Shown: positions 33,013 to 43,957, numbered from the stretch's first letter. The stretch is 64,000 nucleotides of DNA from Batillaria attramentaria (GCA_018292915.2 JACVVK020000228.1:222001-286000); one strand, 5' to 3'. A program made the numbers and translations. Notes: generated by a model not told the origin, from the sequence alone.

Positions 33013-33014
33013 TA

Positions 33015-33407
33015 TACATATTTCTGGCACTGCGCTACATTTTCTGAAGCTTAAAAATGTCTGTGTAATCTTCACTAGTCACGGATATTATGTTTACCCG
33101 GCCTAGAAATGAATCACTAGAAACAAAATTAATATAACCTTTACAGTTGAAGACATGCATTTTCAAATTATTTGAGTTTAAAATTATTACTTACTAAAAG
33201 TATATATCTCCTTTTCGTCCAGCCCGCAACCTCAAGTGACGCAACATTACCTTCAGTTTCTCCCGGATGCCCTCTTCATTCACATGAACATGCATGACCC
33301 CTCCTGACCTATTCAAAAAGAGCCCGTCGCCTGACAGCTTGCCTACTCTTGCCACTGACTCTGTGGAATGCTCCCTCCCCCATTAATACATTGGGAAGAC
33401 TACACTA

Positions 33408-33500
<93 letters not shown>

Positions 33501-34007
33501 GCGGACAAGCACATTCTCCAAACCTGGTCACCCAAACCGCCGCTGCATTTCTATGAATCAGCATGTGTAGATTGATTATAGAGTTACCCGCTCCCCCAAA
33601 ACAAACAAACAAAACAAAGAAACAAACACCAACAACAAACAAAAAACCCGACAAAACACAAAAAAAAGAAAAACAAAAAAACAACAAAGAAGAAAAGTAA
33701 ATACAAACCAACTACAACCGACATATAAGAAAAAAAAAAACAAAAACAAAAAACAACGGCTGATTGCCTTCAACATCAAGGCTAAATGTGCCTGGCCTTG
33801 CAAGGCTCGACGCTTTGTTTTGCACGGCTTAGAGCGTTTGGACTAACCCTGTTATCTATGTCTGTTACATGGCTCCATTTGAATGCCTTGCTGGTTCACG
33901 AATGACCTGTTTGTCTTTGTCTCTCAATAGTACGTGTTATATATACAAAAGCAGAATAATTAACTGAACCACTTTTAGACTCATGTTTGGTTTTTATTCC
34001 AACTCAC
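33015..34007. other. Intron of the composite receptor
   Basis: A long (CA)n tract (33412-33497) and an A/C-rich stretch (33595-33760) are present. GTACGTGTTATATATAC near 33930 repeats the sequence found beside the other type-A Ig exons. Confidence 0.6.
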
Positions 34008-34403
34008 GATTTAGTTCCACAGTGAAGGAGCCGACACCCGACTGGCCGTCGCTATAGATGACAGAGCACGTGACCACCTTCCCGTCATCCTCTGGTGGTT
34101 GCGGTCTCCACACACACGTCCTGTCTTCTTCTTGCTGACACGTCACACTCCAGTTCACTCGGGTCACGGCCCGGTTACTGGTGGGGTCACAGGTCAAGGT
34201 CATATCCTTGGTTCCGTCAGTATCGAACGGCTGAGGTCCCGATATGGGGACATTATTGGGAGGGAAAGAAGAGGTGGCGGCTGTTGTTGGTTTAACGGTG
34301 GTTGGTTTGGGGGTTCCTGGATTCGGGGTGGGGGATGGTTTGGGAGTGGTTGGTTCGGCGGTTGTTTGTCTGGGAGTGGTCCTCGCTGTTGTTGTTATTG
34401 TTT
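34008..34403 (-). CDS. Thr/Pro linker plus Ig domain exon, type A, copy 4
   Basis: The exon of 396 bases is phase 1-1, with acceptor CTTGGCAG and donor GTGAGT. It encodes a Thr/Pro-rich linker of about 45 residues (PKPSPTPNPGTPKP, then TTAATSSFPP), likely O-glycosylated. An Ig-like domain follows with MTLTCDPTSN (B strand), VNWSVTCQQEEDRTCVW and DDGKVVTCSV (F strand); four cysteines suggest one extra disulfide. This is the most diverged of the four type-A copies and the one next to the transmembrane exon. The frame is intact. Confidence 0.8.
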
Positions 34404-34651
34404 CTGCCAAGGTGGAAAACGTTTGTATTCATAGTTTATAAGTCGCATTTTTGTCACAACCTTTTGTTTGTGATTAAAAAGTAACCCTGGCTCTACTCAC
34501 CCTCCCCCTCTTTGTCTCTGAATAGTACGTGCTATATATACAAAAAAACCAACAACCACCACCCCCCTCCCCCCCCCCCCAAAAAAAAAACAACAACAAA
34601 AAAACAAAACAACAACAACAACAACAACAACAACAAAAAAACGACTCTTAC

Positions 34652-34951
34652 CGCTGACCGATAATATCCGAGTGGCACTGAGCAGATACATATCAGGGCG
34701 TTTCCACTCGGCCGTGCAGATGCATCTTGTACCATTGTCCTCAGTCACCAACGAGTCGATCACCAGGATGCTCTGTACCTCTGAGTTACCGCGAATGTCA
34801 GGCGCGTCCTGATGTCCAGGGCAAGAGAAGATGACTGACGTCACGAGGGGTTTGCCGTCACGGACCAAACACGTCATAGCGACACTGTTACCCACCTCAA
34901 TGGCGTCGCCTGTCTGGTAGCCTTGGATCTCCGGTGGCGCAGATGGAGGAT
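34652..34951 (-). CDS. Ig domain exon, type B, copy 3
   Basis: The exon of 300 bases is phase 1-1, with acceptor TTTTATCAG and donor GTAAGAG. It begins DPPSAPPEIQGYQTGD and encodes one Ig-like domain: SVAMTCLVRDG (B strand), SVIFSCPGH, ILVIDSLVTEDNGTRCIC (E-F strands) and WKRPDMYLLSATRILSVSG. EDNGTRC has the usual Asp-x-Gly before the F-strand Cys. NGT is an N-glycosylation site. An A/C-rich run of over 100 bases follows in the intron. Confidence 0.82.
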
Positions 34952-35318
34952 CTGATAAAAGGTCAATGTTACGAATAATACAGTATAAGATAATTTTTGC
35001 AGATAATCAGGAATGACACTACCTACCTATCGACCTCTGGAAATACCGGATCATCGAAGCCTCAGAATCACACTCTAAAAGTTACAGCTTTCTGGGGTCT
35101 TGGGCGCGGATAAAATCAGACAATAAAAGTCACAGCTTTCTGAAGTATCTGTCTTAATCAAAATCACACTTTAAAAGTCACAGCATTTTTAGGACATGGT
35201 CGGGCTAAAATGTCACTATGGAAGTCTGTAAGGTAATATGAATCAGCAGATCATACATCGAAGTACACGTTATATTGCAATTCAGTCTTTCAGAAAAAAA
35301 AAACAACAAAAAACAAGG

Positions 35319-35701
35319 AGGAACGGCCCCGTCCTACAAAGTTGTTTCTCCAAACTTCATTTTATTTTGTCTTTGTTGTTATTGTTGCCGGTTCTCCCCT
35401 CTCCAAGTTCTACCAATGACACTAGATCCTCTACGACCTCGACCGATTAGCCACGTGACTGGGGGTGGGGCCGGGTGGGGGAAGAAGGGAGGGAGAGAGA
35501 GAGAGGCAGAGAGAGAGGGTGGGTGGGTAAGTGGGTGGGTGTTTAGGAGTTTAACGTCCTTTTCCCCCACATAAGGGTGATATCAAAGACAGGGTAACGA
35601 GAAAAAGGCCAGCACAAATATTTGGCCCCAGCGGCCAGGATTCGAACTCTCGGCCCAAGCATTGAAAGTCCAACGCTCTACCATTCGGCCACCCTGGCTC
35701 C

Positions 35702-35744
<43 letters not shown>

Positions 35745-36921
35745 TCAGTTCCGTGATCTAAACATTTGACGTCAGCCTCAGGCAGGTCGTCATACAGAGA
35801 GAGAGAGATGACGTCAATTCCGTGAAGTAAACTTTCGACGTCAGCCTCTAGCACTGAGATCGTCTGAGGAAGCTTGTTCATGTCTTGTGATTTCCCTGTT
35901 GGCTTTGTGACTTCTCCGACTGAATTATTTTTCACATGAAATCTGGAAGATCTAGAGGGATGATGAAATGTCGGAAGCAGTGGCGATACTTGCAGATTTT
36001 GTCTGTGAACCAAACATTTGACGTCAGCCTCACGCTGCTCGTCTGACAGATGATACTTCTACATATCTTGTGATTTCCTTGTTGCTTTTGTGACTTCCGT
36101 GACTGAATTAATTTTGACATAAAATCTGGAAGATCTAGAGAGCTGATGAAATGTGGACTTAAGTGCCTTGGTTTGTACTTACGAAATTGCAAAATTGAAA
36201 CTTTTTTGACCGGCACTTCTCGCAGAAACGTGAAAAATGTGTTTATCTAAAAGCTCTGCTATTCTTAATACTAAAGCTATAATAGTGCAGCAGTTCATGT
36301 CATATGTGCAGTTGTCACAAGTGACAAAAATACCGGAATGATGAGTAATTTGAAGGAGTCTTTTCATAGATATTTGGCCTTATATGCAAACCACCCCTAC
36401 CTCGGAAATATTTTTCTTACACAAAACCTGTCAGAGCTACATAGCTGTGCTACGAAAACAGGCAGTATAATTGGATGATCTTCCCAATTTCAGAAAATGA
36501 AGCCATTTGAACATTTTTTTCGAAAAAATTCGTAACATGACCGATTTTTTTTTAATCGGCGATAACTCTTTTGAAAATGCAGTAGGCTAAAAATCGTGAA
36601 AAGTAGGTCTGGAGAAGGTGAATTCCCATTTTATCTCAAAGTAAAAAGGCCTCCAACGAGGTGGTTTAGGAGATAGCCATCATTACATCCGTCCACACAC
36701 ACACACACACACACACACGCTATTCCCGCCAAAAGGAACGCAGCAGCAAAGTGTGCACGTAAGGTGTCTATGACGCAGATTTCGTTACGTCACTGTGTGC
36801 GTGAAAGTAAGTATTGTGTGGAGAAACGTCACAGTCTTGTTTTGTATCACTGAAACTTGCTGCTGCGCGTAGCAAAATCTGCCCCGTCTCATAAAGTTGT
36901 TTCTCTATAGAGAAACAACTT
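35319..36921 (-). mobile_element. Unclassified interspersed element X, copy 2, inserted in the Ig array
   Basis: It is the reverse-orientation counterpart of 17877-19195, starting on the minus strand with the same 28-bp palindrome (36894-36921). The paralogous intron copies at 38850-38890 and 42610-42640 lack it and read straight through to CAGTAACTGAATCAG, so it is an insertion in this unit only. Near its far end GAGAAACAACTTTGTAGGAC repeats its start in direct orientation. The right boundary in the A-run is uncertain by about 20 bases. Confidence 0.7.
35533..35703 (-). mobile_element. SINE family A inside element X
   Basis: Minus-strand head GCCAGGGTGGCCGAATGG, B box GAGTTCGAATCC, body to GGACGTTAAACTCC and CCTAAACACCC. 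This copy retains more of the 3' body than the one at 19094. Confidence 0.82.
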
Positions 36922-36972
36922 AAAAACAGTAACTGAATCAGTTTTAAACTCATGGATTTTATTTCAACTCAC

Positions 36973-37371
36973 AGTTAAGCTCCACAGTGAAGGAGCCGAC
37001 ACCTGACTGGCCGTCGCTATACATGACAGAGCACGTGACCACCTTCCCGTCATCCTCTGGTGGTTGCGGTCTCCAAACACACGTCCTGTCTTCTTCTTGC
37101 TGACACGTCACATTCCAAGTCACTCGTGACACGGCCCGGTTACTGCTGGGGTCACAGGTCAAGGTCATCTCCTTGGTTCCGTCAGCATCGAAAGGCTGAG
37201 GTCCCGATATGGGGACAGTATTGGGAGGGAAAGAAGAGGTGGCGGCTGTTGTTGGTTTAACGGTGGTTGGTTTGGGGGTTCCTGGATTCGGGGTGGGGGA
37301 TGGTTTGGGAGTGGTTGTTTCGGCGGTTGTTGGTCTGGGGGTGGTCGTCGTCGTTGTTGTTGTTGTTGTTT
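36973..37371 (-). CDS. Thr/Pro linker plus Ig domain exon, type A, copy 3
   Basis: The exon of 399 bases is phase 1-1 and intact. It differs from copy 2 at only two residues of the Ig part (KEMTL and AVSRV here, KDMTL and AVTRV there). The linker begins with a run of ten threonines encoded by a GTT-type triplet repeat on the plus strand, which is prone to length change. Such high identity implies very recent duplication or gene conversion. Confidence 0.83.
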
Positions 37372-37849
37372 CTGCCAAGGTGGAAAACGTTTGTATTCAC
37401 AGTTTATAAGTCGCATTTTTGTCGCAAATTCTGTTTCAGATAAAAAGTAACCCTGACTAAACTCCCCGTCCCCCTCTCTCTTTGTCTCTGACTAGAACGT
37501 GTTATATATATAGGAACAAAGGCGTCGCTAAAGCCGAAAACATGCGCTCAATCAGGTAAATTTGAAAGCAGGGGAAGTAAGTAAAGCTGAGAGCGCTCCC
37601 TAGATCTAGGAGATGTGTGCTTTGTATGCCAGTGGACAAGTCCGCCTTGCCCTATATTGGCTACAAGCCACATTGGAGGGGGGGGGGGGGGACCTACCAT
37701 CCTACCGCTGAAACGTCTAACAGATCTAAGGGTATCTCACCATTCATAGGGCCCCCATTTCCCTCCCACCGGGAGGAAAATGGTCGGTACAACCAAGGCC
37801 ATATAGGTGGTTTTAGCCACTCACGACCATGGTTTCGGGTCAATGGGAG

Positions 37850-38081
37850 CCTCATCAGGTGAGCATGCGGCGATACCCACGAGGGCTGCAGCGTCCAACC
37901 AGCACTAAAAGGCTGCCCCAGAATAATCTGGTGCGTCTCCAGTACTAGCAGACGTCGCTACCCTAAAGCTCTGCAAGAGGTTTCAGCGGAAAAAGACTAA
38001 ATAATTTAGAAGGGGCAGCCTTTTAGTGCTGGTTGGACGCTGCAGCCCTCGTGGGTATCGCCGCATGCTCACCTGATGAGG
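37850..38081. repeat. 70-bp perfect inverted repeat with 92-bp spacer
   Basis: The arms 37850-37919 and 38012-38081 are exact reverse complements (CCTCATCAGGTGAGCATGCG... and its mirror). It lies in the intron between type-B copy 2 and type-A copy 3 and is absent from the other introns of the array. Transcribed RNA would form a long hairpin. It may be a foldback transposon or an inverted duplication; I see no target duplication. Confidence 0.85.
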
Positions 38082-38203
38082 ATGAAATTTTTATATGTCA
38101 ATGTCCTGGGACCGACTTAAATGTGCAACCCTGTTTATATAGGTATATAAACAGCACAACTTTTTTTTTAAATGAAAAAACAAAAACACAAAAAAGCTCT
38201 TAC

Positions 38204-38503
38204 CGCTGACAGATAATATCCGTGTAGCACTGAGCAGATACATATCAGGGCGTTTCCACTCGGCCGTGCAGATGCAACTTGTACCATTGTCCTCAGTCAC
38301 CAACGAGTCGATCACCAGGATACTCTGTACCTCTGAGTTACCGCGAATGTCAGGCGCGTCATGATGTCCAGGGCAAGAGAAGATGACTGACGTCACGAGG
38401 GGTTTGCCGTCACGGACCAGACACGTCATAGTGACACTGTTACCCACCTCAAGGGCGTCGCCTGTCTGGTAGCCTTCGATCTCCGGTGGCGCAGATGGAG
38501 GAT
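38204..38503 (-). CDS. Ig domain exon, type B, copy 2
   Basis: The exon of 300 bases is phase 1-1 and intact, with donor GTAAGAG. It has the same domain landmarks as copy 3 (MTCLVRDG, SVIFSCPGH, EDNGT, CICTAEW) with a few substitutions such as SVTMTC and HHDAP. The exon is bounded by introns of 424 and 833 bases. Confidence 0.83.
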
Positions 38504-38926
38504 CTGATAAAAGGTCAATTTAACGAATAATGCAGTTTGAGATAGGATAAATTTGCAGATAATCAGGATTAACACTACCTACCTATAAAATACCCTATCG
38601 ACCTCTGGAAATACCGGATCATCGTGGCCTTAGTCAGAATCACACTCTAAAAGTTACAGCTTTCTGGGGTCTTGGGCCCGGATAAAATCAGACAATAAAA
38701 GTCACAGCTTTCTGAAGTATCTGTCTTAAAATCACACTTTAAAAGTCACGGCTGTTTTAGGTCGTGGTCCGGTCTAAAACCTCACTGTGAAAGTCTGTAA
38801 GGTAATATGAATCAGCAGATCATACATACATCGAAGTACACGTTATATTGCAAATCAATCATTCAAAAAAAAAAAAAAAGCAGTAACTGAATCAGTTTTA
38901 AACTCATGGATTTTATTTCAACTCAC

Positions 38927-39325
38927 AGTTAAGCTCCACAGTGAAGGAGCCGACACCTGACTGGCCGTCGCTATACATGACAGAGCACGTGACCACCTTC
39001 CCGTCATCCTCTGGTGGTTGCGGTCTCCAAACACACGTCCTGTCTTCTTCTTGCTGACACGTCACATTCCAAGTCACTCGTGTCACGGCCCGGTTACTGC
39101 TGGGGTCACAGGTCAAGGTCATGTCCTTGGTTCCGTCAGCATCGAAAGGCTGAGGTCCCGATATGGGGACAGTATTGGGAGGGAAAGAAGAGGTGGCGGC
39201 TGTTGTTGGTTTAACGGTGGTTGGTTTGGGGGTTCCTGGATTCGGGGTGGGGGATGGTTTGGGAGTGGTTGTTTCGGCGGTTGTTGGTCTGGGGGTGGTC
39301 GTCGTTGTTGTTGTCGTTGTTGTTT
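38927..39325 (-). CDS. Thr/Pro linker plus Ig domain exon, type A, copy 2
   Basis: The exon of 399 bases is phase 1-1 and intact; acceptor CTTGGCAG, donor GTGAGT. The layout is polythreonine, TPKPSPTPNPGTPKP, VPISGPQPFDADG, then the four-Cys Ig domain. Joining to the preceding type-B exon gives an ordinary codon (G + AA = Glu). A mariner lies in the intron just upstream in transcript sense. Confidence 0.83.
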
Positions 39326-39461
39326 CTGCCAAGGTGGAAAACGTTTGTATTCACAGTTTATAAGTCGCATTTGTTTCACAAACTTCTGTTTCAGATAAAA
39401 GAAAAGTAACCCTGGCTATATACACCCTTCCCCAATTTGTCTCTGACTAGTATGTGTTATA

Positions 39462-40642
39462 CGAGGGCCACTCATTATGCTTTGCAACCTGGCTTTTGAA
39501 GAACACTTACATCCAATCTGTCTATTCAAGGTTTTCGAAGAACCTCCCACTAGCTTGTACACAATTTGCCATCCCCTCAAACCAGCAGTCCATGACACCC
39601 GACCACGTTGACTGGGGTAGTTTCAAAATGACACCCTCGAACAATGCTGGGGCATCTTCTGCGCTCCGAAACTGCTTTCCCTTCAACTGCCTCTTGGCGG
39701 AAGGAAGCAAAAAACAGTCACAGGGGGATAAGTCAGGGGAATATGATGGGTGGGTTACCAGCTGAACATTATTTTCGGCTACACAGTCCAGAGATGCAGC
39801 TACTATGTGCACGCTGGCACTTTCGTGATGAAGCAGTAGACCACGGACAACCGCTCGGGGACGCTGTTTGCACCATGCCTGGAAGACTTTAGGCAAACAG
39901 TGGTTAACATACCAGTCAGCCATAATCGCCTTTCTGTCCTTACGCAGAATGGTGGCAAAGTGGCCAGATTTTGCAAACAGGCTATCATTTGCTTGGAAGC
40001 AGTTCCGTTTTTTATGTTCACAGGTGGGTTCTCATCTGCGAAGACCAACACCGCCGACTGTTGCTTCGTCTCGGAGTCGTATTGGTATTCCCAGGTTTCG
40101 TCTCCTGTTACAATGTCAGAGACCCGAGGGGACCTTCCTCCGTCAAATTTTCTTAGCATGCAGGTGCACCCTACCACACTTCTGCTCTTCACTCAGGTTG
40201 TAGGGCACCCAGCGGGCAGAACATTTCCTTATGTAAAGGCAGTCGCGAAGAATGCAAATCAGATCTCCCGATGAAATCTTCATGGTATCCTGTATTTCAG
40301 CGTACATCATTTTTGGGTCCTTCTTAATCAGGGATTCTACCCTAGAGACGTTTTCTGGGGCAGCGGTCGTTGCCATTCGACCACAACGGTCATCGTCTTC
40401 AACTGTTGTCTGGCCAGACATGAACTGTCTGAACCACCTGAACACAGTGGCTTTAGGCGGAGATTGATCTCCAATACAGTGTTTTAAACTTTGAAAGCAG
40501 CCCTAAAAAGATTTTCGCCGGCAGTGTTCATAATACATCATGGCTCGTAAGTATTATGAAACTGGTCTACGATGTGATGTAAACAGAAAAGTAGTGACGT
40601 CATTAGTTCGTCCAGGTTACAAAACATAATGAGTGACCCTCG
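39462..40642 (-). mobile_element. Mariner element with matching ends, transposase broken
   Basis: The ends are about 31 bp inverted repeats (CGAGGGCCACTCATTATG at the left; the right end mirrors it with three differences), with TA at 39460-39461 and 40643-40644. The minus-strand transposase runs from about 40540 to 39522 in three frames, with an in-frame stop early on. Landmarks are the HTH region (TVFRWFRQFMSGQ), the first catalytic Asp in TGDETW, and the third in SPDLSPCD. Where the second Asp is expected the sequence reads LLLHHESAS, a Glu. The element cannot transpose itself but its ends could still be used by a related transposase. Confidence 0.88.
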
Positions 40643-41251
40643 TATATATATGTTTATACCACTCTACCACTATTACAAGCCATGGTTTAAAATCCATAAT
40701 CAGCCGCGAAATAGTCTTTGTGGCTTGCGCGGCTTTAAGCCCTAAAAACTCACTAACTCACTCACTTAAAATCCATCATTCACCACACGTGATATAAAAT
40801 TGTACCCATCACAACCACGCGTGAATTATGGCTGTACCTAAAGAGTGAACATGTACTACCCCTAGCAGTGTTCCAGCAGTGTGTTCTGGTGAAAGGATTT
40901 GCTTCACGATATGACGCGAAAAGCGACTAAAGAATAATTTACGTCACGACATGACGTGGTTCGACTTCGTACGTGAATGGGGACGAAGGAGCTTTGCCAG
41001 TCGCTTGACGTGGAATTTTTTTATCTTTTGCTGCGTTTTATTAACAAGCGGTCGTGTTTGTGACAAGCGTTCCAGTTCTCTGCTACGACGGAGGCTTCGA
41101 AACGGACCAGCTGACTTCTCAAAGCCTATGGGCAAAGCGAGGTAAAGCACCTCAGTCAGTGATGTCGCGTGAAAGCATTTGGATTGCCGATGTCAGCTTT
41201 CAAATCAAAGAAATGCAGGTACGGACGTGGTATAAATTATTTTCCCATTTC

Positions 41252-41383
41252 GGTGCCCCCGATTACGGAAAATACACCACACTCGTTTGTTGATTTCGAC
41301 CGTAAAAATGCTCGTTAAAACTCGCAGTTTTACGGTCGAACTCAACAAACTCGTGTGGTGTATTTTCCGTAATCGGGGGCACC
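41252..41383. repeat. Foldback sequence, 56-bp arms with 20-bp loop
   Basis: GGTGCCCCCGATTACGG at the left is mirrored by CCGTAATCGGGGGCACC at the right, and the arms match over 56 bases with about three mismatches. It lies in the intron after type-B copy 1. Class unknown. Confidence 0.82.
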
Positions 41384-41399
41384 TCATTGTAAAAAAAAA

Positions 41400-41465
<66 letters not shown>
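41400..41465. repeat. (CT)n then (TA)n microsatellite
   Basis: A CT run passes directly into a TA run. Confidence 0.95.
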
Positions 41466-41466
<1 letters not shown>

Positions 41467-41527
41467 GAAACCGGAATAATTTTTAAAAAAATAATTTAAA
41501 AAAAATAATAAAAAAAACGACTCTTAC

Positions 41528-41827
41528 CGCTGACCGATAACATCCGTGTAGCACTGAGCAGATACATATCAGGGCGTTTCCACTCGGCCGTGCAGATGCA
41601 ACTTGTACCATTGTCCTCAGTCACCAACGAGTCGATCACCAGAATACTCTGTACCTCTGAGTTACCGCGAATGTCAGGCGCGTCCTGATGTCCAGGGCAA
41701 GAGAAGATGACTGACGTCACTAGGGGTTTGCCGTCTCGGACCAGACACGTCATTGCGACACTCTTACCCACCTCAAGGGCGTCGCCTGTCTGGTAGCCTT
41801 GGATTTCCGGTGGCGCAGAAGGAGGAT
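41528..41827 (-). CDS. Ig domain exon, type B, copy 1
   Basis: The exon of 300 bases is phase 1-1 and intact, with donor GTAAGAG immediately before an A/T-rich run. It has the same landmarks as the other type-B copies, with LEVGKSVAMTC at the B strand. If type-A copy 1 is skipped, the EGF exon can splice here in frame (G + AT = Asp). Confidence 0.82.
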
Positions 41828-41934
41828 CTGATAAAAAGTCAATAATGCAAATATTAGATAGGATAAATTTGCAGATGATCAGAATTAACACTACCTACCC
41901 TTAATAATATCATATCGACCTCTGGAAATACCGG

Positions 41935-42379
41935 TGTAGCATCCGGTCCGGTCCCCCCTCTGGACCAATTCGTAGCAAAAACTGCTCTATAATGGTCCCC
42001 CCTTAGACATCCAGCCTCGTTTTCGACTGGTCCCCCGTGGTTCCTACGCCCCTGCCCTGAACCCACTTGAAAATAGATCCACTTGATAATATATTTTAAA
42101 ACAGATTCCATCTAAGACAGATCATAGTACAGTACAAAACGAAACATGTATAATGAGACTTTGATCATAGCCTCTATGTGCCTGACGCCGCTGACTCGAG
42201 TGAAAAACTGCCGCTTTAGAAACTCTAGGCTGTTTACCAGATAGAAGGATGTTTCATTTAGCCGTCGCCATCGTTTTCGTGACTTTGTGGAGAAGCCACG
42301 ATACTGCGTAGAGCAGTTTTTGCCACGAATTGGTCCCCCGGGGGACTACTTCAGAGGGGGGACCGGACCGGATCCTACA
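41935..42379. mobile_element. MITE with 29-bp inverted ends and CCGG target duplication
   Basis: The left end TGTAGCATCCGGTCCGG and the right end, read inward, TGTAGGATCCGGTCCGG match with one difference and continue to CCCCCCTCTG. CCGG is on both sides (41931-41934 and 42380-42383). The equivalent intron positions near 35050 and 38610 read AATACCGGATCATCG without an insert. An inner inverted repeat (GCAAAAACTGCTCTA and TAGAGCAGTTTTTGC) adds to the foldback. The superfamily is not certain. Confidence 0.86.
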
Positions 42380-42676
42380 CCGGATCATCGTGGCTTTAGT
42401 CAGAATCACACTCTAAAAGTTACAGCTTTCTGGGGTCTTGGGCGCGGATAAAATCAGACGATAAAAGTCACAGCTTTCTGAAGTATCTGTCTTAATCAAA
42501 ATCACACTTTAAAAGTCGCAGGACGTGATCCGGGCTAAAATCTCACTATGGAAGTCTGTAAGGTAATATGAATCAGCAGATCATACATCGAAGTACACGT
42601 TATATTGCAATTCAGTCTTTCAGAAAAAAGCAGTAACTGAATCAGTTTTAAACTCATGGATTTTATTTCAACTCAC

Positions 42677-43071
42677 AGTTAAGCTCCACAGTGAAGGAGC
42701 CGACACCTGACTGGCCGTCGCTATACATGACAGAGCACGTGACCACCTTCCCGTCATCCTCTGGTGGTTGCGGTCTCCACACACACGTCCTGTCTTCTTC
42801 TTGCTGACACGTCACACTCCAGGTCACTCGTGTCACGGCCCGGTTACTGCTGGGGTCACAGGTCAAGGTCATCTCCTTGGTTCCGTCAGCATCGAAAGGC
42901 TGAGGTCCCGATATGGGGACAGTATTGGGAGGGAAAGAAGAGGTGGCGGCTGTTGTTGGTTTAACGGTGGTTGGTTTGGGGTTCCTGGATTCGGGGTGGG
43001 GGATGGTTTGGGAGTGGTTGGTTCGGCGGTTGTTGGTCTGGTGGTGGTCGTCGTTGTTGTTGTTGTTGTTT
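42677..43071 (-). CDS. Thr/Pro linker plus Ig domain exon, type A, copy 1 (frameshifted)
   Basis: Splice sites and both halves match copies 2 and 3, but the length is 395 bases rather than 399. One of the differences is a G-run of four where the others have five (TTTGGGGTTCC), which breaks the frame inside the linker. The Ig part (MTLTCDPSSN to FTVELN) is intact in the shifted frame. As it stands the exon would end translation early if included; it could be skipped in phase, or the break may be a homopolymer error. Confidence 0.72.
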
Positions 43072-43394
43072 CTGCCAAGGTGGAAAAGTTTTGTATTCAC
43101 AGCTTAAAAGTCGTAGTGTGGTCACAACCTTCTGTTTTAGTTTTAAAAAAATAACCCTGGCTCTACCCCCTCCCCCCCCCCCCCCCCCCCCCCCCCCCCT
43201 TTGAGTAACCCTGGCTCTACTCCGCCTCCCCGCCACCACCACCCCCTCCAACCGATGAATCCACCCGTGCAATCCTCACGTCTTATCCTTGGGGGCTCGA
43301 CTCAAGCTGCTTGTCCCCAGGCCTGCTGAACTCTTGCTTTGTTTATCATTTCACGGCCATTTCACGAACATTTTACTCATGTATACTGAGTAGG

Positions 43395-43805
43395 ACAAAT
43401 AATTGCATTGCATCGGATCGCATCGCATCGTATCGCATAGTGTGGTGTCGTATGTCGTCGTATATCGCATCGTATCGTAACGTGCGGTATCGTGTGGTAT
43501 CGCATCGTGTGGTATCGTATCCTGTGATATCGAATCGTGTTGTGTCGCATCGTGTGGTATCGCATCGTGTGATATCGCATCGTGCGGTATCGTATCGTTT
43601 GATATCGAGAATTATCGTAGCGTGGGTAACATCGCATCGTGTGGTATCGTACCGTCTGGTATCGTATCACATCGTGTAGTATTGCATCGTGTATCTTGTG
43701 GTATCGTATCTAATCGTGTGGTATCGTATCGAATCGTGTGGTATCGTATCGAATCCTGTGGTATCGTATCGTATCGTATCGTATCGTATCGTATCGTATT
43801 GTACC
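43395..43805. repeat. Pentamer satellite (TATCG)n with variants
   Basis: Units of TATCG, CATCG and GTGTGG alternate over about 400 bases and end in a pure (GTATC)n run. The related satellite at 61185-61550 ends in (TATTG)n instead. Confidence 0.9.
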
Positions 43806-43957
43806 AACTGTACGAATCCAAGACGTCAAAATCCAAGTTTCCCAATAAATAGCACGGAGAACTACTAAAGACAGCTAGCCATGGCACAAACACAAGCGTC
43901 AACATACGGCCACTGGCAAACAAATCTGCCAGATATATTCATTGTTATCATCTCTAC

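Noticed and set aside
34095..34441. Plus-strand Gly/Val-rich frames opposite the type-A Ig exons
   Set aside because: They are the complement of the Thr/Pro linker and recur at each type-A exon; the minus strand has splice sites and an Ig domain.
43311..43923. Open frames rich in Tyr/His/Arg or Ser/Val/Arg in the pentamer satellite (also at 61129-61715)
   Set aside because: A pentamer repeat read through has no stop in several frames; composition is purely repetitive.
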